From Streptomyces sp. CA-278952 (GTDB lineage Bacteria; Actinomycetota; Actinomycetes; Streptomycetales; Streptomycetaceae): a DNA stretch of 64,000 nucleotides. The position numbers and the translations under genes are program-made. The stretch covers positions 3,534,001 through 3,598,000 of the forward strand of contig NZ_CP112880.1 in assembly GCF_028747205.1 (NCBI RefSeq), given 5' to 3'. Under the pieces are notes generated by a model. It did no database searches, was not told the origin of the DNA, and was given only the letters and a program-made list of their open reading frames with translations. Positions 40,583 to 50,321 of this stretch are shown in pieces. How positions within the stretch are numbered: the stretch's first letter is position 1; each line of letters begins with the position of its first letter.

Positions 40583-41428
40583 ATGCTCAGCGTTGTGGAA
40601 AACTGCTTCTCGCCGCGCACAGCAGCCTTCTTTGACCTGGACAAGACGGTCATTGCGAAGTCTTCGACGCTGACCTTCAGCAAGTCCTTCTATCAAGGCG
40701 GACTGATCAACCGCCGCGCTGTACTGCGCACTGCGTACGCACAGTTTGTGTTCCTCGCCGGGGGCGCAGATCACGACCAGATGGAGCGGATGCGTGAATA
40801 TCTCTCCGCCCTCTGCAAGGGATGGAACGTCCAGCAGGTCAAGGAGATCGTCGCCGAGACCCTGCACGACCTGATCGACCCGATCATCTACGACGAGGCC
40901 GCCACCCTCATCGAAGAGCACCACACGGCGGGGCGCGATGTGGTCATCGTTTCGACCTCGGGTGCCGAAGTCGTCGAGCCCATCGGCGAATTGCTCGGCG
41001 CCGACCGCGTCGTCGCCACGCGCATGGTCGTCGGTGACGACGGGTGCTTCACGGGCGAGGTCGAGTACTACGCCTACGGACCGACCAAGGCCGAGGCCGT
41101 GAAGGCGCTCGCGGTCTCGGAGGGGTACGACCTTTCGCGCTGCTACGCCTACAGCGACTCGGCGACCGATGTACCGATGTTGGAGTCGGTCGGCCACCCG
41201 CACGCGGTCAACCCCGACCGCGCGCTGCGCCGCGAAGCGACCCTCCGCGAGTGGCCGATTCTCGTCTTCAACCGCCCGGTCCGACTCAAGCAGCGACTGC
41301 CCGCCTTCTCGATGCCTCCCCGCCCCGCTCTCGTGGCGGCGGCCGCGGTTGGCGCGGCGGCCGTCACCGCCGGGCTGGTCTGGTACGCCAGTCGTCGACG
41401 TGCCACCGGCGCCCCCCTGCCTGGGTGA
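40583..41428 (+). CDS. HAD-IB family phosphatase with C-terminal membrane anchor (CicA/SerB-like)
   Basis: The 281-residue protein has FFDLDKTVI (nucleophile Asp18 and Asp20), VVIVSTSGAEVVEPI (motif II Ser/Thr), GPTKAEAVKAL (motif III Lys) and YSDSATDVPMLESVG (motif IV Asp pair). Residues 250-272 are a hydrophobic helix followed by Arg residues, so the enzyme is probably tail-anchored with its domain in the cytoplasm. Relatives are annotated as phosphoserine or lysophospholipid phosphatases; substrate not known here. The ribosome site is weak. M. tuberculosis Rv3661 sits in the same place next to Ssd. Confidence 0.92.
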   Translation: MLSVVENCFSPRTAAFFDLDKTVIAKSSTLTFSKSFYQGGLINRRAVLRTAYAQFVFLAGGADHDQMERMREYLSALCKGWNVQQVKEIVAETLHDLIDPIIYDEAATLIEEHHTAGRDVVIVSTSGAEVVEPIGELLGADRVVATRMVVGDDGCFTGEVEYYAYGPTKAEAVKALAVSEGYDLSRCYAYSDSATDVPMLESVGHPHAVNPDRALRREATLREWPILVFNRPVRLKQRLPAFSMPPRPALVAAAAVGAAAVTAGLVWYASRRRATGAPLPG

Positions 41429-42070
41429 GAGGGTGCGAAGCACAGCAGGGTGAACACGGGCGCTCCACCGGAATGGCGCCTCGCCCGATTCGCCCTTGAT
41501 TGAACCTAAAAGTAAAGAAGCGGGGCCAGGGGTATCCCTTCCCCTGGTCCTGGAGTACAAAGGACTTAACGGCCCGCGAGACCAAGGACATCCGCGAGGA
41601 TGACCTGTACCGCAGAACGGCCCCACGGACCGCGCACGAAAGCCGAGCACCCACGCGACGTCGACCCGTCGATTACGGGCCAGCCGCACCAGGTGACGGG
41701 CAAAGTACCCGACCTGATGGGCAATTTACGAGGACGCTTGGTAACTGGGCGGACGTGCCAGCGGCGGTACCGCACGTCGGTGCCGCCGCAACCCTTGCCC
41801 CGGGCCATCACCCCACGGCCGCCCGGAAGTCGACTGCTTCACCCGGCAGCGCCTTCGGCGCCACTCGCATCCTCCGACGGGGACGTCTGCAGCATCGGGC
41901 CCTTGGGCCGCTTCCGCCCGGAGACACGTCGAGCGATGAGCGATGAGCGTCGCGGCCACATGCGCCCCCGAGGCCGCGTCGACCTCGCTCCCGCGCCGGC
42001 CCTGATCCGGCATCGGCCCGATCCGACATCGACCCGGGTCGGCATCGGCCCCGGGCAGCGGCAGGGTGCC
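41429..42070. other. Gene-free stretch
   Basis: Between the convergent HAD and Fic-like genes. A hairpin at about 41522-41552 (GGGGCCAGGGG with CCCCTGGTCC, one mismatch) probably ends the HAD transcript. Open frames beyond it have no recognisable content and no codon-position pattern I trust. Confidence 0.5.
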
Positions 42071-42898
42071 TCAGGCTGCGCCGCGCTGAAGCGCCTCGCA
42101 CACCGCGGTCGACTCGCGCACACCCAGCTCGACGGAGCGCCCGCAGTGGATGATCCAGGCTGCCATGCCCTCCGGGGTGCCGGCCGTATAGCCCTCGAAC
42201 GCCGCGACATAGGCCGCCCGGCCCTGCTCCGCGTGTCCCACCTCGGCCGGGCAGATCGACTTCGGGTCAAGCCCGCTGCCGATCAGCACGATGCGCTCGG
42301 CGGTCCGGGCCACCAGACCGTTGTGCGAGCCGAACGGGCGCAACGCCAGTAGCTCGCCGTGCACCACGGCGGCCGTGACCAGGGCGGGGGCGCTGCCGCC
42401 CGCAATGATCAGCCGCGAGAGCCCTTCGAGTCGTCCGGCGACCTCCTCGGCCCCGGGAATCGGTGCCTCGATCAGCGGCTCGTCGACGGATTCACCCGCC
42501 AGCCGAGGGCGCCCCACAAGCGCGTCGTCGGGAGTCGCTCCGCCGGCCGCCACCAGATGCAACCGAGCCAGCACCCGCAGCGGTGACTGTCGCCAGATGG
42601 AAAGGAGTTGCCCAGCTTCCGCGGTGAGCCTCAGCGCGGCGCCGACCATGCGCGCCTCGTCCTCGCCGCTGAAGTCGGTACGCCGACGCACTTCCTCGAG
42701 GTTCCAGTCGGCACCGGCCAGCGCGGCCGAACCACGAGAGCCCCGAAGTGCGGCTTCGGCCGTGACCTCGTTGCTGCGGCGTCGCATGACGCGATGACCG
42801 TAGACCCGGTCGACGGCCTTGCGCACGGAGTCCACGGCATCGGGAACGCCGGGCAGGGAACCGAGCGCGGCGAGCGGGTCAGAGGCAGTCGTACTCAT
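42071..42898 (-). CDS. Fic-like protein with degenerate active site
   Basis: The 275-residue protein ends its central helical region with VVHGELLALRPFGSHNGLVART, laid out as the Fic/Doc core HxFx(D/E)GNGRxxR but reading RPFGSHNGLVAR: the catalytic His is Arg, GN is HN and the next Arg is Leu. The fold is therefore likely Fic (AMPylase) but the chemistry is unlikely. In Streptomyces this conserved gene was once labelled oxidoreductase without support. It is divergent from the MinD/CooC-like ATPase gene. TAGCCT eight bases before the ATG suggests a leaderless mRNA. Confidence 0.65.
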   Translation of the reverse strand: MSTTASDPLAALGSLPGVPDAVDSVRKAVDRVYGHRVMRRRSNEVTAEAALRGSRGSAALAGADWNLEEVRRRTDFSGEDEARMVGAALRLTAEAGQLLSIWRQSPLRVLARLHLVAAGGATPDDALVGRPRLAGESVDEPLIEAPIPGAEEVAGRLEGLSRLIIAGGSAPALVTAAVVHGELLALRPFGSHNGLVARTAERIVLIGSGLDPKSICPAEVGHAEQGRAAYVAAFEGYTAGTPEGMAAWIIHCGRSVELGVRESTAVCEALQRGAA

Positions 42899-42906
42899 AA
42901 GTAGCG

Positions 42907-42912
42907 AGGCTA
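42907..42912 (-). promoter_or_regulatory. -10 box, leaderless promoter of Fic-like gene
   Basis: TAGCCT on the minus strand ends 8 nt before the ATG at 42898. Confidence 0.45.
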
Positions 42913-42966
42913 CGCGCCCACCACGCCCCTACCACCCCCAGCCGCACGTGGCCTTCTTCACGAACA

Positions 42967-42998
42967 GTGACAGCACACCGCAACGGACCCGCTACCCT
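42967..42998 (+). promoter_or_regulatory. Promoter of the MinD/CooC-like gene, likely leaderless
   Basis: GTGACA (42967-42972) and TACCCT (42993-42998) are 20 bp apart; the latter ends 8 nt before the ATG at 43007. Confidence 0.45.
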
Positions 42999-43006
42999 AG
43001 GTGAAC

Positions 43007-44002
43007 ATGAAGATCGCTTTCGTCGGGAAGGGCGGCAGCGGAAAGACCACGCTGTCCTCGCTCTTCATCCGCCATCTCGCCGCCAACGAAGCCCACGTCA
43101 TCGCCGTGGACGCCGATATCAACCAGCACCTGGGGGCCGCTCTCGGCCTGGACGAGGCAGAGGCCGCCGCGCTGCCCGCGATGGGGGCGCACCTCCCCCT
43201 CATCAAGGACTACCTCCGGGGCGCCAACCCTCGTATCGCTTCCGCCGAGACGATGATCAAGACGACTCCGCCCGGCGAGGGCTCCCGGCTGCTGCGGGTC
43301 CGCGAGGACAACCCGATCTTCGCGGCCTGCGCGTGCACGGTTCGGCTGGACGACGGGGACGTCCGGCTGATGGCGACGGGGCCCTTCACAGAGTCCGATC
43401 TCGGAGTGGCCTGCTATCACTCCAAGGTCGGGGCCGTGGAGCTCTGCCTCAACCACCTGGTCGACGGCCCCGACGAGTACGTCGTGGTCGACATGACGGC
43501 GGGCTCGGACTCGTTCGCCTCGGGCATGTTCACGCGCTTCGACATGACGTTCCTGGTTGCGGAGCCGACCCGTAAGGGGGTGTCCGTCTATCGCCAGTAC
43601 AAGGAGTACGCACGCGACTTCGGCGTCGCCCTGAAGGTCGTCGGGAACAAGGTGCAGGGCCCGGACGACCTGGAGTTCCTGCATGCGGAGGTCGGCGACG
43701 ACCTGCTGATCGGGATCGGCCACTCCGACTGGGTACGGTCGATGGAGAAGGGGCGGCCGTCCAGGTTCGAGCTGCTGGAGGCCGACAATCGGATGGCCCT
43801 GCAGACGCTGCAGGACGCCGCCGAGGACTCGTACGGGTCGCGTGACTGGGAGCGCTACACACGACAGATGGTGCACTTCCACCTGAAGAACGCCGAGAGC
43901 TGGGGCAACGAGAAGACCGGCGCCGACCTGGCCGCCCAGGTCGACCCCGCCTTCGTGCTCGACGAACGCCACGCAGCAGCGGGCGTGACCGCGCCCGCCT
44001 GA
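43007..44002 (+). CDS. MinD/CooC-like P-loop ATPase
   Basis: From the ATG at 43007 the product has 331 residues: MKIAFVGKGGSGKTTLSSLF (deviant Walker A with signature Lys), VIAVDADINQHLGAALG and VVDMTAGSDSFASGMF (Walker B), as in CooC and nitrogenase-like NifH relatives. A CACTV segment near residue 109 supplies nearby cysteines. Such ATPases insert metals or move proteins; the client is not known. A GTG two codons upstream is the other possible start, but the TACCCT box favours the ATG. It ends at a clear bidirectional hairpin. Confidence 0.85.
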   Translation: MKIAFVGKGGSGKTTLSSLFIRHLAANEAHVIAVDADINQHLGAALGLDEAEAAALPAMGAHLPLIKDYLRGANPRIASAETMIKTTPPGEGSRLLRVREDNPIFAACACTVRLDDGDVRLMATGPFTESDLGVACYHSKVGAVELCLNHLVDGPDEYVVVDMTAGSDSFASGMFTRFDMTFLVAEPTRKGVSVYRQYKEYARDFGVALKVVGNKVQGPDDLEFLHAEVGDDLLIGIGHSDWVRSMEKGRPSRFELLEADNRMALQTLQDAAEDSYGSRDWERYTRQMVHFHLKNAESWGNEKTGADLAAQVDPAFVLDERHAAAGVTAPA

Positions 44003-44019
44003 CTCGTCGCACGGGACCC

Positions 44020-44051
44020 CCTCGTCGGCCACCTCTCAGTGGCCGACGAGG
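44020..44051. terminator. Bidirectional terminator
   Basis: A perfect 13-bp stem (44020-44032 with 44039-44051) and 6-base loop between two convergent genes. Confidence 0.85.
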
Positions 44052-44110
44052 GTGCGAACGATGCGGCGCGCGTGATCGGCCGATACTCCGGCCGACGTTC
44101 CCTCGATGCT

Positions 44111-45598
44111 TCAGCCCGTCGCTCCGGCGGGAGCCGAACCCGCGTCACCCTGACCCGAGGCAGTACCCCTGGCCTGGTCCGGGGCCTGGTCCGGGGCCTC
44201 TCCGGCGTCCCCGCCCGGAGCCTGACCCGGGGCCGCCCCGGCGTCCTCGGCCGGCGCCTGGCCCTTACCCTCGCCCTTACCCCTGCCCTCGCCCTCGCCC
44301 TGTTCCTTGCCCTTGTCCTTGTCCGTGGGCTGCGCGGCGGCCTGCTGGGTGCCGAGGTAGGAGGACCAGCCCGCCTTGGGGGCCTCGCCGACGCCGAGCG
44401 TGGTGAGCTTGCCCAGCATCTTCGGGTCCTGTGCGTCCAGCCAGTCGGCGAGCTGGCGGAAGGACACGCAGCGCACGCCCTCCTTGGTGCACACCTGCGC
44501 GATGGTCTCCTCGATGGCGCGCATGTAGGTGCCGCCGTTCCAGGACTCGAAGTGGTTGCCGATGATCAGGGGCGCCCGGTTGCCGTTGTACGAGCGGTCG
44601 AAGGCCTGAAGCAGCCCGTCCCGCATCTGGTTGCCCCAGTACTCGTGCTGGGAGGGGTCTCCCTGGGTGGCCGTACCGGACTGGTTGACCATGAAGTTGT
44701 AGTCCATCGAGAGGGTCTCGAAGGCGCGGCCCGGCATCGGCACGAGCTGGAGCGGAATGTCCCAGACCCCGTCCTTCTTCTTGGGCCAGACCTGGTTGCC
44801 GACGCCGCTGGAGTCGTAGCGGAAGCCCGTGGTCCGGGCAGCGGCGACCATGTTCTTCTGGCCTTCGAGGCAGGGGGTGCGGGCGCCGACCAGTTCCTTG
44901 TCGTAGTCGAAGGGGAGCGGGGCCTCGTTCTTCAGCTCCGGAGTGTTGGTCTTCCAACTCTTGACGAAAGCTTTCGCCTGGCTGATCTCGCTCTTCCACT
45001 CATCGACGGACCAGGTCCCGACGCCGCCGTCCTTGCCACAGAAGTGGCCGTTGAAGTGGGTGCCGATCTCGTTGCCTTCCAGCCACGCGGCACGCACCTC
45101 GTTGAGGGTGTCACGGATGCCCTCGGTGTCGTTGAAGCCGATGTCGGAGCGGCCCGGCGCGTGCTGGGGCGGGTTGTAGAGGTCCTTCTTCTCCTCCGGC
45201 AGCAGGTACACGCCGCTGAGGAAGTACGTCATCTTGGCGTTGTACTTTTTGGCCACGCCGCGGAAGTGCGAGAAGAGCTTCTGGCTGTCCTCTCCGGCGC
45301 CGTCCCAGGAGAACACCACGAACTGAGGAGGCTTCTCGCCGGGCGCCAGACGTTCGACGGCCGGCATCTTCGGCTGGGCCCCGGTGAAGGCGGTGGACCC
45401 GTCCCCGATGAGCTTGACCGCGTTCTTCGGGGCGGCGGCCGGGGGGTTCTCCTTGGCGCCATGGGCGCCCTTCTCCGTGTCGGATCCGGCGCCCTCCGAG
45501 GCGGACCCCCCGGATCCGGCTCCGGAACAGCCCGCGAGCACGGCGACCAAGGCCGTGGACATGACGCCCAAAGCGATCCTCTTCGTGGCGGCCATCAT
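44111..45598 (-). CDS. Secreted lipoprotein, polysaccharide-deacetylase-like
   Basis: The 495-residue product from ATG 45598 (GAGGGTGG upstream) starts MMAATKRIALGVMSTALVAV, LAGC lipobox. The central domain has FVVFSWDGAGED (the metal/catalytic Asp region), NEIGTHFNGHF (HxxxH) and PLIIGNHFESWNGG, which follow the layout of NodB-type polysaccharide deacetylases in a diverged form. The last ~75 residues are Gly/Glu/Ala/Pro low complexity (APGQAPGGDAGEAPDQAP) and probably span the cell wall. Anchored outside the membrane; the substrate may be a wall or surface glycan. Function is inferred from fold motifs. Confidence 0.75.
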   Translation of the reverse strand: MMAATKRIALGVMSTALVAVLAGCSGAGSGGSASEGAGSDTEKGAHGAKENPPAAAPKNAVKLIGDGSTAFTGAQPKMPAVERLAPGEKPPQFVVFSWDGAGEDSQKLFSHFRGVAKKYNAKMTYFLSGVYLLPEEKKDLYNPPQHAPGRSDIGFNDTEGIRDTLNEVRAAWLEGNEIGTHFNGHFCGKDGGVGTWSVDEWKSEISQAKAFVKSWKTNTPELKNEAPLPFDYDKELVGARTPCLEGQKNMVAAARTTGFRYDSSGVGNQVWPKKKDGVWDIPLQLVPMPGRAFETLSMDYNFMVNQSGTATQGDPSQHEYWGNQMRDGLLQAFDRSYNGNRAPLIIGNHFESWNGGTYMRAIEETIAQVCTKEGVRCVSFRQLADWLDAQDPKMLGKLTTLGVGEAPKAGWSSYLGTQQAAAQPTDKDKGKEQGEGEGRGKGEGKGQAPAEDAGAAPGQAPGGDAGEAPDQAPDQARGTASGQGDAGSAPAGATG

Positions 45599-46054
45599 CC
45601 GCCCACCCTCTTCCTTGCAGGTTATTTGCGTTGAAGTGCCGACACGGCGCGGCCAAATTCGCACGCGGTTCCGCACAGCAAGGGCGACATACCGAATGAA
45701 AAGCTGCCTATTCACTGATAAGAGTTATCAACTAGCCCGAACGCCTCCGCCCTGAACCGGGCGAGCACCGGAGCCGTGCAACCGGGTGACCCCGTTCCGC
45801 GTCGCACCCCGCCACATCCCCGAACCCGCCATACCGGCCGACACGCCGCGACGCGCCCCGCGACGCACCCCGACGGGGACGGAACTGCCGCGCGCCACGC
45901 GTCGTACGGCGACCCTCGACCGCGGAGCGGGATCATGGCTCCATACACGAAGACACAGGTCTAAACCAATTCCCGGCAGGCCCTTGTCACCTGGCCCCGC
46001 GCCTGATGAGCTATGCACCGGGACACAACGGACACCCTGGGACTGGGAGAAGTC
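45599..46054. other. Divergent intergenic region, deacetylase gene and acs
   Basis: No gene. Contains an AT-rich palindrome at 45716-45730, and the acs ribosome site at its right end. Confidence 0.6.
45716..45730. promoter_or_regulatory. AT-rich palindrome, possible operator
   Basis: TGATAAGAGTTATCA is a perfect 6-bp inverted repeat around GAG, very AT-rich for this genome, 118 bp upstream of the deacetylase start and 325 bp before acs. Confidence 0.4.
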
Positions 46055-48010
46055 GTGAGCAACGAGAGCCTGGCCAACCTGCTTCGGGAAGAGCGGAAAT
46101 TCGCTCCGCCTGCTGAGCTGGCCGCCAACGCCAACGTCACCGCAGAGGCGTACGAGCAGGCCGAGGCGGACCGGCTGGGCTTCTGGGCCGAGCAGGCCCG
46201 CCGCCTGACGTGGGCCACCGAGCCGACCGAGACCCTCGACTGGAGCAACCCGCCCTTCGCGAAGTGGTTCGCGGACGGCAAGCTGAACGTCGCGTACAAC
46301 TGCGTGGACCGCCACGTCGAGGCGGGCAACGGCGACCGGGTCGCCATCCACTTCGAGGGCGAGCCGGGCGACAGCCGGGCCATCACCTACGCGGAGCTGA
46401 AGGACGAGGTCTCCCGCGCCGCCAACGCCCTGACCGAACTGGGCGTCGGCAAGGGCGACCGGGTCGCCGTCTACCTGCCGATGATCCCCGAGGCCGCGAT
46501 CGCGATGCTGGCCTGTGCCCGTATCGGCGCCGCGCACTCCGTGGTCTTCGGCGGTTTCTCGGCCGACGCCATCGCCGCCCGTATCAAGGACGCGGACGCC
46601 AAGGTCGTCATCACGGCCGACGGCGGCTACCGCCGCGGCAAGCCGTCCGCGCTCAAGCCCGCGGTCGACGACGCCGTCTCACGGTTCGAGAACGTCGAGC
46701 ACGTCCTCGTCGTCCGCCGCACCGGCCAGGACACCGCGTGGACCGAGGGCCGCGACGTCTGGTGGCACGAGATCACCGCCCGGCAGTCTGCCGAGCACAC
46801 CCCCGAGGCCTTCGAGGCGGAGCAGCCGCTCTTCATCCTCTACACCTCGGGCACCACGGGTAAGCCGAAGGGCATCCTGCACACCTCCGGCGGCTACCTC
46901 ACCCAGGCGTCGTACACGCACAACGCGGTCTTCGACCTCAAGCCGGAGTCCGACGTCTACTGGTGCACCGCCGACATCGGCTGGGTGACCGGGCACTCGT
47001 ACATCGTCTACGGGCCGCTGGCCAACGGTGCGACGCAGGTCATGTACGAGGGCACCCCGGACTCCCCGCACCAGGGCCGGTTCTGGGAGATCGTGCAGAA
47101 GTACGGCGTCACGATCCTCTACACCGCCCCCACGGCGATCCGTACGTTCATGAAGTGGGGCGACGACATCCCCGCGAAGTTCGACCTGAGCAGCCTCCGC
47201 GTCCTGGGTTCGGTCGGTGAGCCGATCAACCCCGAGGCGTGGATGTGGTACCGGAAGAACATCGGCGCCGACAAGTGCCCCATCGTGGACACCTGGTGGC
47301 AGACCGAGACCGGCGCGATGATGATCTCGCCGCTGCCTGGTGTGACGGAGACGAAGCCGGGAAGCGCCCAGCGCGCGCTGCCGGGCATCGCCGCCACCGT
47401 CGTGGACGACGACGCCAACGAGGTGCCGGACGGCGGGGGCGGCTACCTCGTCCTCACCGAGCCGTGGCCCTCCATGCTCCGCACCATCTGGGGTGACGAC
47501 CAGCGGTTCCTCGACACCTACTGGTCGCGTTTCGAGGGCAAGTACTTCGCGGGTGACGGCGCGAAGAAGGACGAGGACGGCGACATCTGGCTGCTCGGCC
47601 GGGTCGACGACGTCATGCTCGTCTCCGGGCACAACATCTCCACCACCGAGGTCGAGTCCGCCCTCGTCTCCCACCCGTCGGTCGCCGAGGCCGCCGTGGT
47701 CGGCGCCGCGGACGAGACGACCGGCCAGGCCATCGTGGCGTTCGTGATCCTGCGCGGTACCGCCACCGCCTCCGACGAACTCGTCGCCGACCTGCGCAAC
47801 CACGTCGGCACGACTCTCGGCCCGATCGCCAAGCCCAAGCGGGTCCTGCCGGTCGCCGAGCTGCCCAAGACCCGCTCCGGCAAGATCATGCGCCGCCTCC
47901 TCCGCGACGTCGCCGAGAACCGCGAGCTGGGCGACGTCACCACGCTGACCGACTCCTCCGTGATGGACCTGATCACCACCCAGCTGCCGTCCTCCTCGTC
48001 CGAGGACTAG
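46055..48010 (+). CDS. acs: Acetyl-coenzyme A synthetase
   Basis: The GTG at 46055 has GGGAG upstream and gives 651 residues ([15 protein letters not shown]); an ATG 14 codons earlier is less well placed. It has the AMP-binding motif [44 protein letters not shown] and, near the end, [14 protein letters not shown] with the catalytic Lys (about 610) that is commonly acetylated to switch the enzyme off. It activates acetate to acetyl-CoA through acetyl-AMP. All motifs are intact. A hairpin follows at 48099-48131. M. tuberculosis Rv3667 lies in the equivalent place. Confidence 0.97.
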   Translation: MSNESLANLLREERKFAPPAELAANANVTAEAYEQAEADRLGFWAEQARRLTWATEPTETLDWSNPPFAKWFADGKLNVAYNCVDRHVEAGNGDRVAIHFEGEPGDSRAITYAELKDEVSRAANALTELGVGKGDRVAVYLPMIPEAAIAMLACARIGAAHSVVFGGFSADAIAARIKDADAKVVITADGGYRRGKPSALKPAVDDAVSRFENVEHVLVVRRTGQDTAWTEGRDVWWHEITARQSAEHTPEAFEAEQPLFILYTSGTTGKPKGILHTSGGYLTQASYTHNAVFDLKPESDVYWCTADIGWVTGHSYIVYGPLANGATQVMYEGTPDSPHQGRFWEIVQKYGVTILYTAPTAIRTFMKWGDDIPAKFDLSSLRVLGSVGEPINPEAWMWYRKNIGADKCPIVDTWWQTETGAMMISPLPGVTETKPGSAQRALPGIAATVVDDDANEVPDGGGGYLVLTEPWPSMLRTIWGDDQRFLDTYWSRFEGKYFAGDGAKKDEDGDIWLLGRVDDVMLVSGHNISTTEVESALVSHPSVAEAAVVGAADETTGQAIVAFVILRGTATASDELVADLRNHVGTTLGPIAKPKRVLPVAELPKTRSGKIMRRLLRDVAENRELGDVTTLTDSSVMDLITTQLPSSSSED

Positions 48011-48098
48011 GACCGACAGCGCAGACGACAGCGCAGAACAGAGCAGGTACCGAACAGAGCAGGTACCGAACAGACACATCACTACGGAGTACGGCTCC

Positions 48099-48131
48099 GA
48101 TGGGCATCCGGCAACGCGCCGGGTGCCCATC
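48099..48131 (+). terminator. acs terminator
   Basis: 14-bp stem with one G-T pair (48099-48112 with 48118-48131) and a 5-base loop, 89 bp after acs. Between the stop and the hairpin a 16-bp unit GAACAGAGCAGGTACC occurs twice. Confidence 0.75.
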
Positions 48132-48298
48132 GGGCATTTAGTCTGAAGATCACCTCATACGGTCCCGCTCTTCACGCCCCCGGTAGAGTGGGCGCTTCAC
48201 CACAACTGCAGAGAACATCTCCACAGGGGCGCCGGGAAGTCTGGTCGGCATGTCCATCAGCCATGCCCTCATGCCGCCCCTGACCTGGAGGTCCTCTC

Positions 48299-49714
48299 GT
48301 GGCACCGCCCAACTCGCCCGCGCCGCCCGCCCCGCCCCGGCGCCCGCTGCTCGGCCGGCTCTCCCTCACCGAGCGGAACTACGTGGCGGAAGCGCTTCGC
48401 ACCGAGACGGTCGGCGGGGTGCTTCTGCTGGCCGCGGCGGTCGCCGCGCTCGTCTGGGCCAACGCCTTCGGTGACTCGTACGAAGCGGTCAGCAAGTTCC
48501 ACTTCGGCATCGACGCCATCGGCCTGGACCTCTCCGTCGCACACTGGGCGGCGGACGGGCTGCTCGCGGTCTTCTTCTTCGTCGCCGGCGTCGAGCTCAA
48601 GCGCGAGCTGGTGGCGGGCGAACTCCGCGATCCGAAGGCTGCGGCCCTCCCGGTGGTGGCGGCCCTGTGCGGCATGGCCGTGCCCGCCCTCGTCTACTAC
48701 TTCACCGTGGTCGTCGGCGGCGGCTCGACGAACGGCTGGGCCGTCCCCACCGCCACCGACATCGCCTTCGCGCTGGCCGTCCTCGCGGTGATCGGCACCT
48801 CGCTGCCGTCCGCACTGCGGGCCTTTCTGCTGACCCTGGCCGTCGTCGACGACCTCTTCGCGATCCTGATCATCGCGGTGTTCTTCACCTCGGACCTGAA
48901 CTTCCTGGCGCTCGGCGGTGCCGTGCTCGGCCTGGCCGTCTTCTACCTGCTCCTCCGCTTCGATGTCCGGGGCTGGTACGTCTACGTTCCGCTCGCCCTG
49001 GTCATCTGGGGTTTGATGTACAACAGCGGCATCCACGCCACCATCGCCGGGGTCGCGATGGGCCTGATGCTGCGCTGCAGCCGTCGCGAGGGAGAGAAGC
49101 ACTCCCCCGGCGAGCACATCGAACACCTGGTCCGCCCGCTCTCCGCCGGGATCGCCGTCCCGCTGTTCGCCCTGTTCTCGGCCGGGGTCGCGCTGAACGG
49201 TGAGGCGCTGGCCGGCGTCTTCACCCGGCCCGAGACGCTCGGCGTCGTCCTCGGTCTCGTCGTCGGCAAGACCGTCGGTATCTTCGGCGGCACCTACCTG
49301 GCCGCCCGCTTCACCAAGGCGGAGCTGAACAAGGACCTGGCCTGGGCCGATGTCCTGGCGCTCGCCTCGCTCGCCGGCATCGGGTTCACCGTCTCGCTGC
49401 TCATCGGGGAGCTGGCCTTCGAGGGCGACCCGGAGATGATCAACGAGATCAAGGCCGCCGTACTGCTCGGTTCGTTGATCGCCGCTCTGCTTGCCTGCGT
49501 ACTGCTCAAACTCCGGGTACGCAGGTACAAGGAGTTGTACGAGGCCGAGGAGCTGGACGAGGACGAATCCGGGGTACCCGACGTCTACGAGCAGGATGAT
49601 CCGGAATATCACCTGCGGATGGCCGCCATCCACGAGCGGAAGGCGGCAGAACACCGCCGTCTCGCCGAAGAGCGGGCGGGGGCAGCGCGCGACGAGCCGA
49701 ACAGTCCGGCATGA
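48299..49714 (+). CDS. nhaA: Na+/H+ antiporter NhaA
   Basis: GTG at 48299 follows GGAGGT by six bases; 471 residues. About 12 membrane segments with the two ion-binding aspartates in LAVVDDLFAILII (184-185), TATDIAFALAVLAVIG and FFVAGVELKRELVAGEL. It exchanges sodium for protons across the cytoplasmic membrane. The last ~65 residues are a charged, probably cytoplasmic tail (AEELDEDESG ... HERKAAEHRRLAEERA). The next gene follows 40 nt later on the same strand, so the two may be co-transcribed. Confidence 0.95.
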   Translation: MAPPNSPAPPAPPRRPLLGRLSLTERNYVAEALRTETVGGVLLLAAAVAALVWANAFGDSYEAVSKFHFGIDAIGLDLSVAHWAADGLLAVFFFVAGVELKRELVAGELRDPKAAALPVVAALCGMAVPALVYYFTVVVGGGSTNGWAVPTATDIAFALAVLAVIGTSLPSALRAFLLTLAVVDDLFAILIIAVFFTSDLNFLALGGAVLGLAVFYLLLRFDVRGWYVYVPLALVIWGLMYNSGIHATIAGVAMGLMLRCSRREGEKHSPGEHIEHLVRPLSAGIAVPLFALFSAGVALNGEALAGVFTRPETLGVVLGLVVGKTVGIFGGTYLAARFTKAELNKDLAWADVLALASLAGIGFTVSLLIGELAFEGDPEMINEIKAAVLLGSLIAALLACVLLKLRVRRYKELYEAEELDEDESGVPDVYEQDDPEYHLRMAAIHERKAAEHRRLAEERAGAARDEPNSPA

Positions 49715-49754
49715 TCTGACATCGGACGTGTCGAAGACGGAGAGGGAGTCAGGG

Positions 49755-50321
49755 ATGAGCGACCCCGGCAACTACGCGGGCAGTGCGGACCGCAGCATCG
49801 GGCAGCTGGTCGCCTCGGCGACGGCCGAGATGTCCGCGCTGGTGCACGACGAGATCGCCCTGGCCAAGGCGGAGGTGCGGCAGGACGTCAAGCGCGGGGC
49901 GATCGGCAGCGCGGCGTTCATCGCCGCGGGCGTGCTGCTGCTGTTCACGATGCCGATGCTGAGCTTCGCGGCCGCGTACGGGATCCACAACCTGGGCCTG
50001 GGCCTGGCGTGGTCCTTCCTGATCGTGGCGGGCGCCTTCATCCTCCTGGCCGCCCTGATCGGGTTCATCGGCCTGCGGAAGTTCAAGAAGATCAAGCCGC
50101 CGGAGAAGTCCATCGCCTCCGCCAAGCAGACCGCCGCCGTCCTGCAGAAGGCCAAGCCGCACCCGCGCCCGTCGATCGCGGCCGCCGCGATCATCGAGCG
50201 CTCCGGCAGCACCCTGGCGAAGACGAGCATCGAGAGCGGCTCCGCAAAGGACGCCCGTAAGGACTCCGGTACGGACTCCGGTAAGGGCAGGGCCGACGCT
50301 GTGGCACGCTCATCCACATGA
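49755..50321 (+). CDS. Phage-holin-superfamily-like membrane protein (DUF1469 type)
   Basis: The 188-residue product has an amphipathic N-terminus (SIGQLVASATAEMSALVHDE, AKAEVRQDVKRG), two membrane segments at about 48-72 and 82-105, and a basic, Ser/Lys-rich C-terminal tail. This is the layout of the actinobacterial DUF1469 holin-like family; it is chromosomal, not phage. Role unknown. The stop overlaps the next gene start (ATGA). M. tuberculosis Rv3669 is at the equivalent place. Confidence 0.8.
   Translation: MSDPGNYAGSADRSIGQLVASATAEMSALVHDEIALAKAEVRQDVKRGAIGSAAFIAAGVLLLFTMPMLSFAAAYGIHNLGLGLAWSFLIVAGAFILLAALIGFIGLRKFKKIKPPEKSIASAKQTAAVLQKAKPHPRPSIAAAAIIERSGSTLAKTSIESGSAKDARKDSGTDSGKGRADAVARSST

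Noticed and set aside
41500..42352. Possible genes between the HAD and Fic-like genes
   Set aside because: Open frames on both strands have no ribosome site, no domain and biased low-complexity composition.
46679..48130. Long minus-strand frame opposite acs
   Set aside because: Antisense shadow of acetyl-CoA synthetase.
49755..50321. Prophage holin
   Set aside because: Only a family name; neighbours are core genes conserved in mycobacteria and no phage gene is near.
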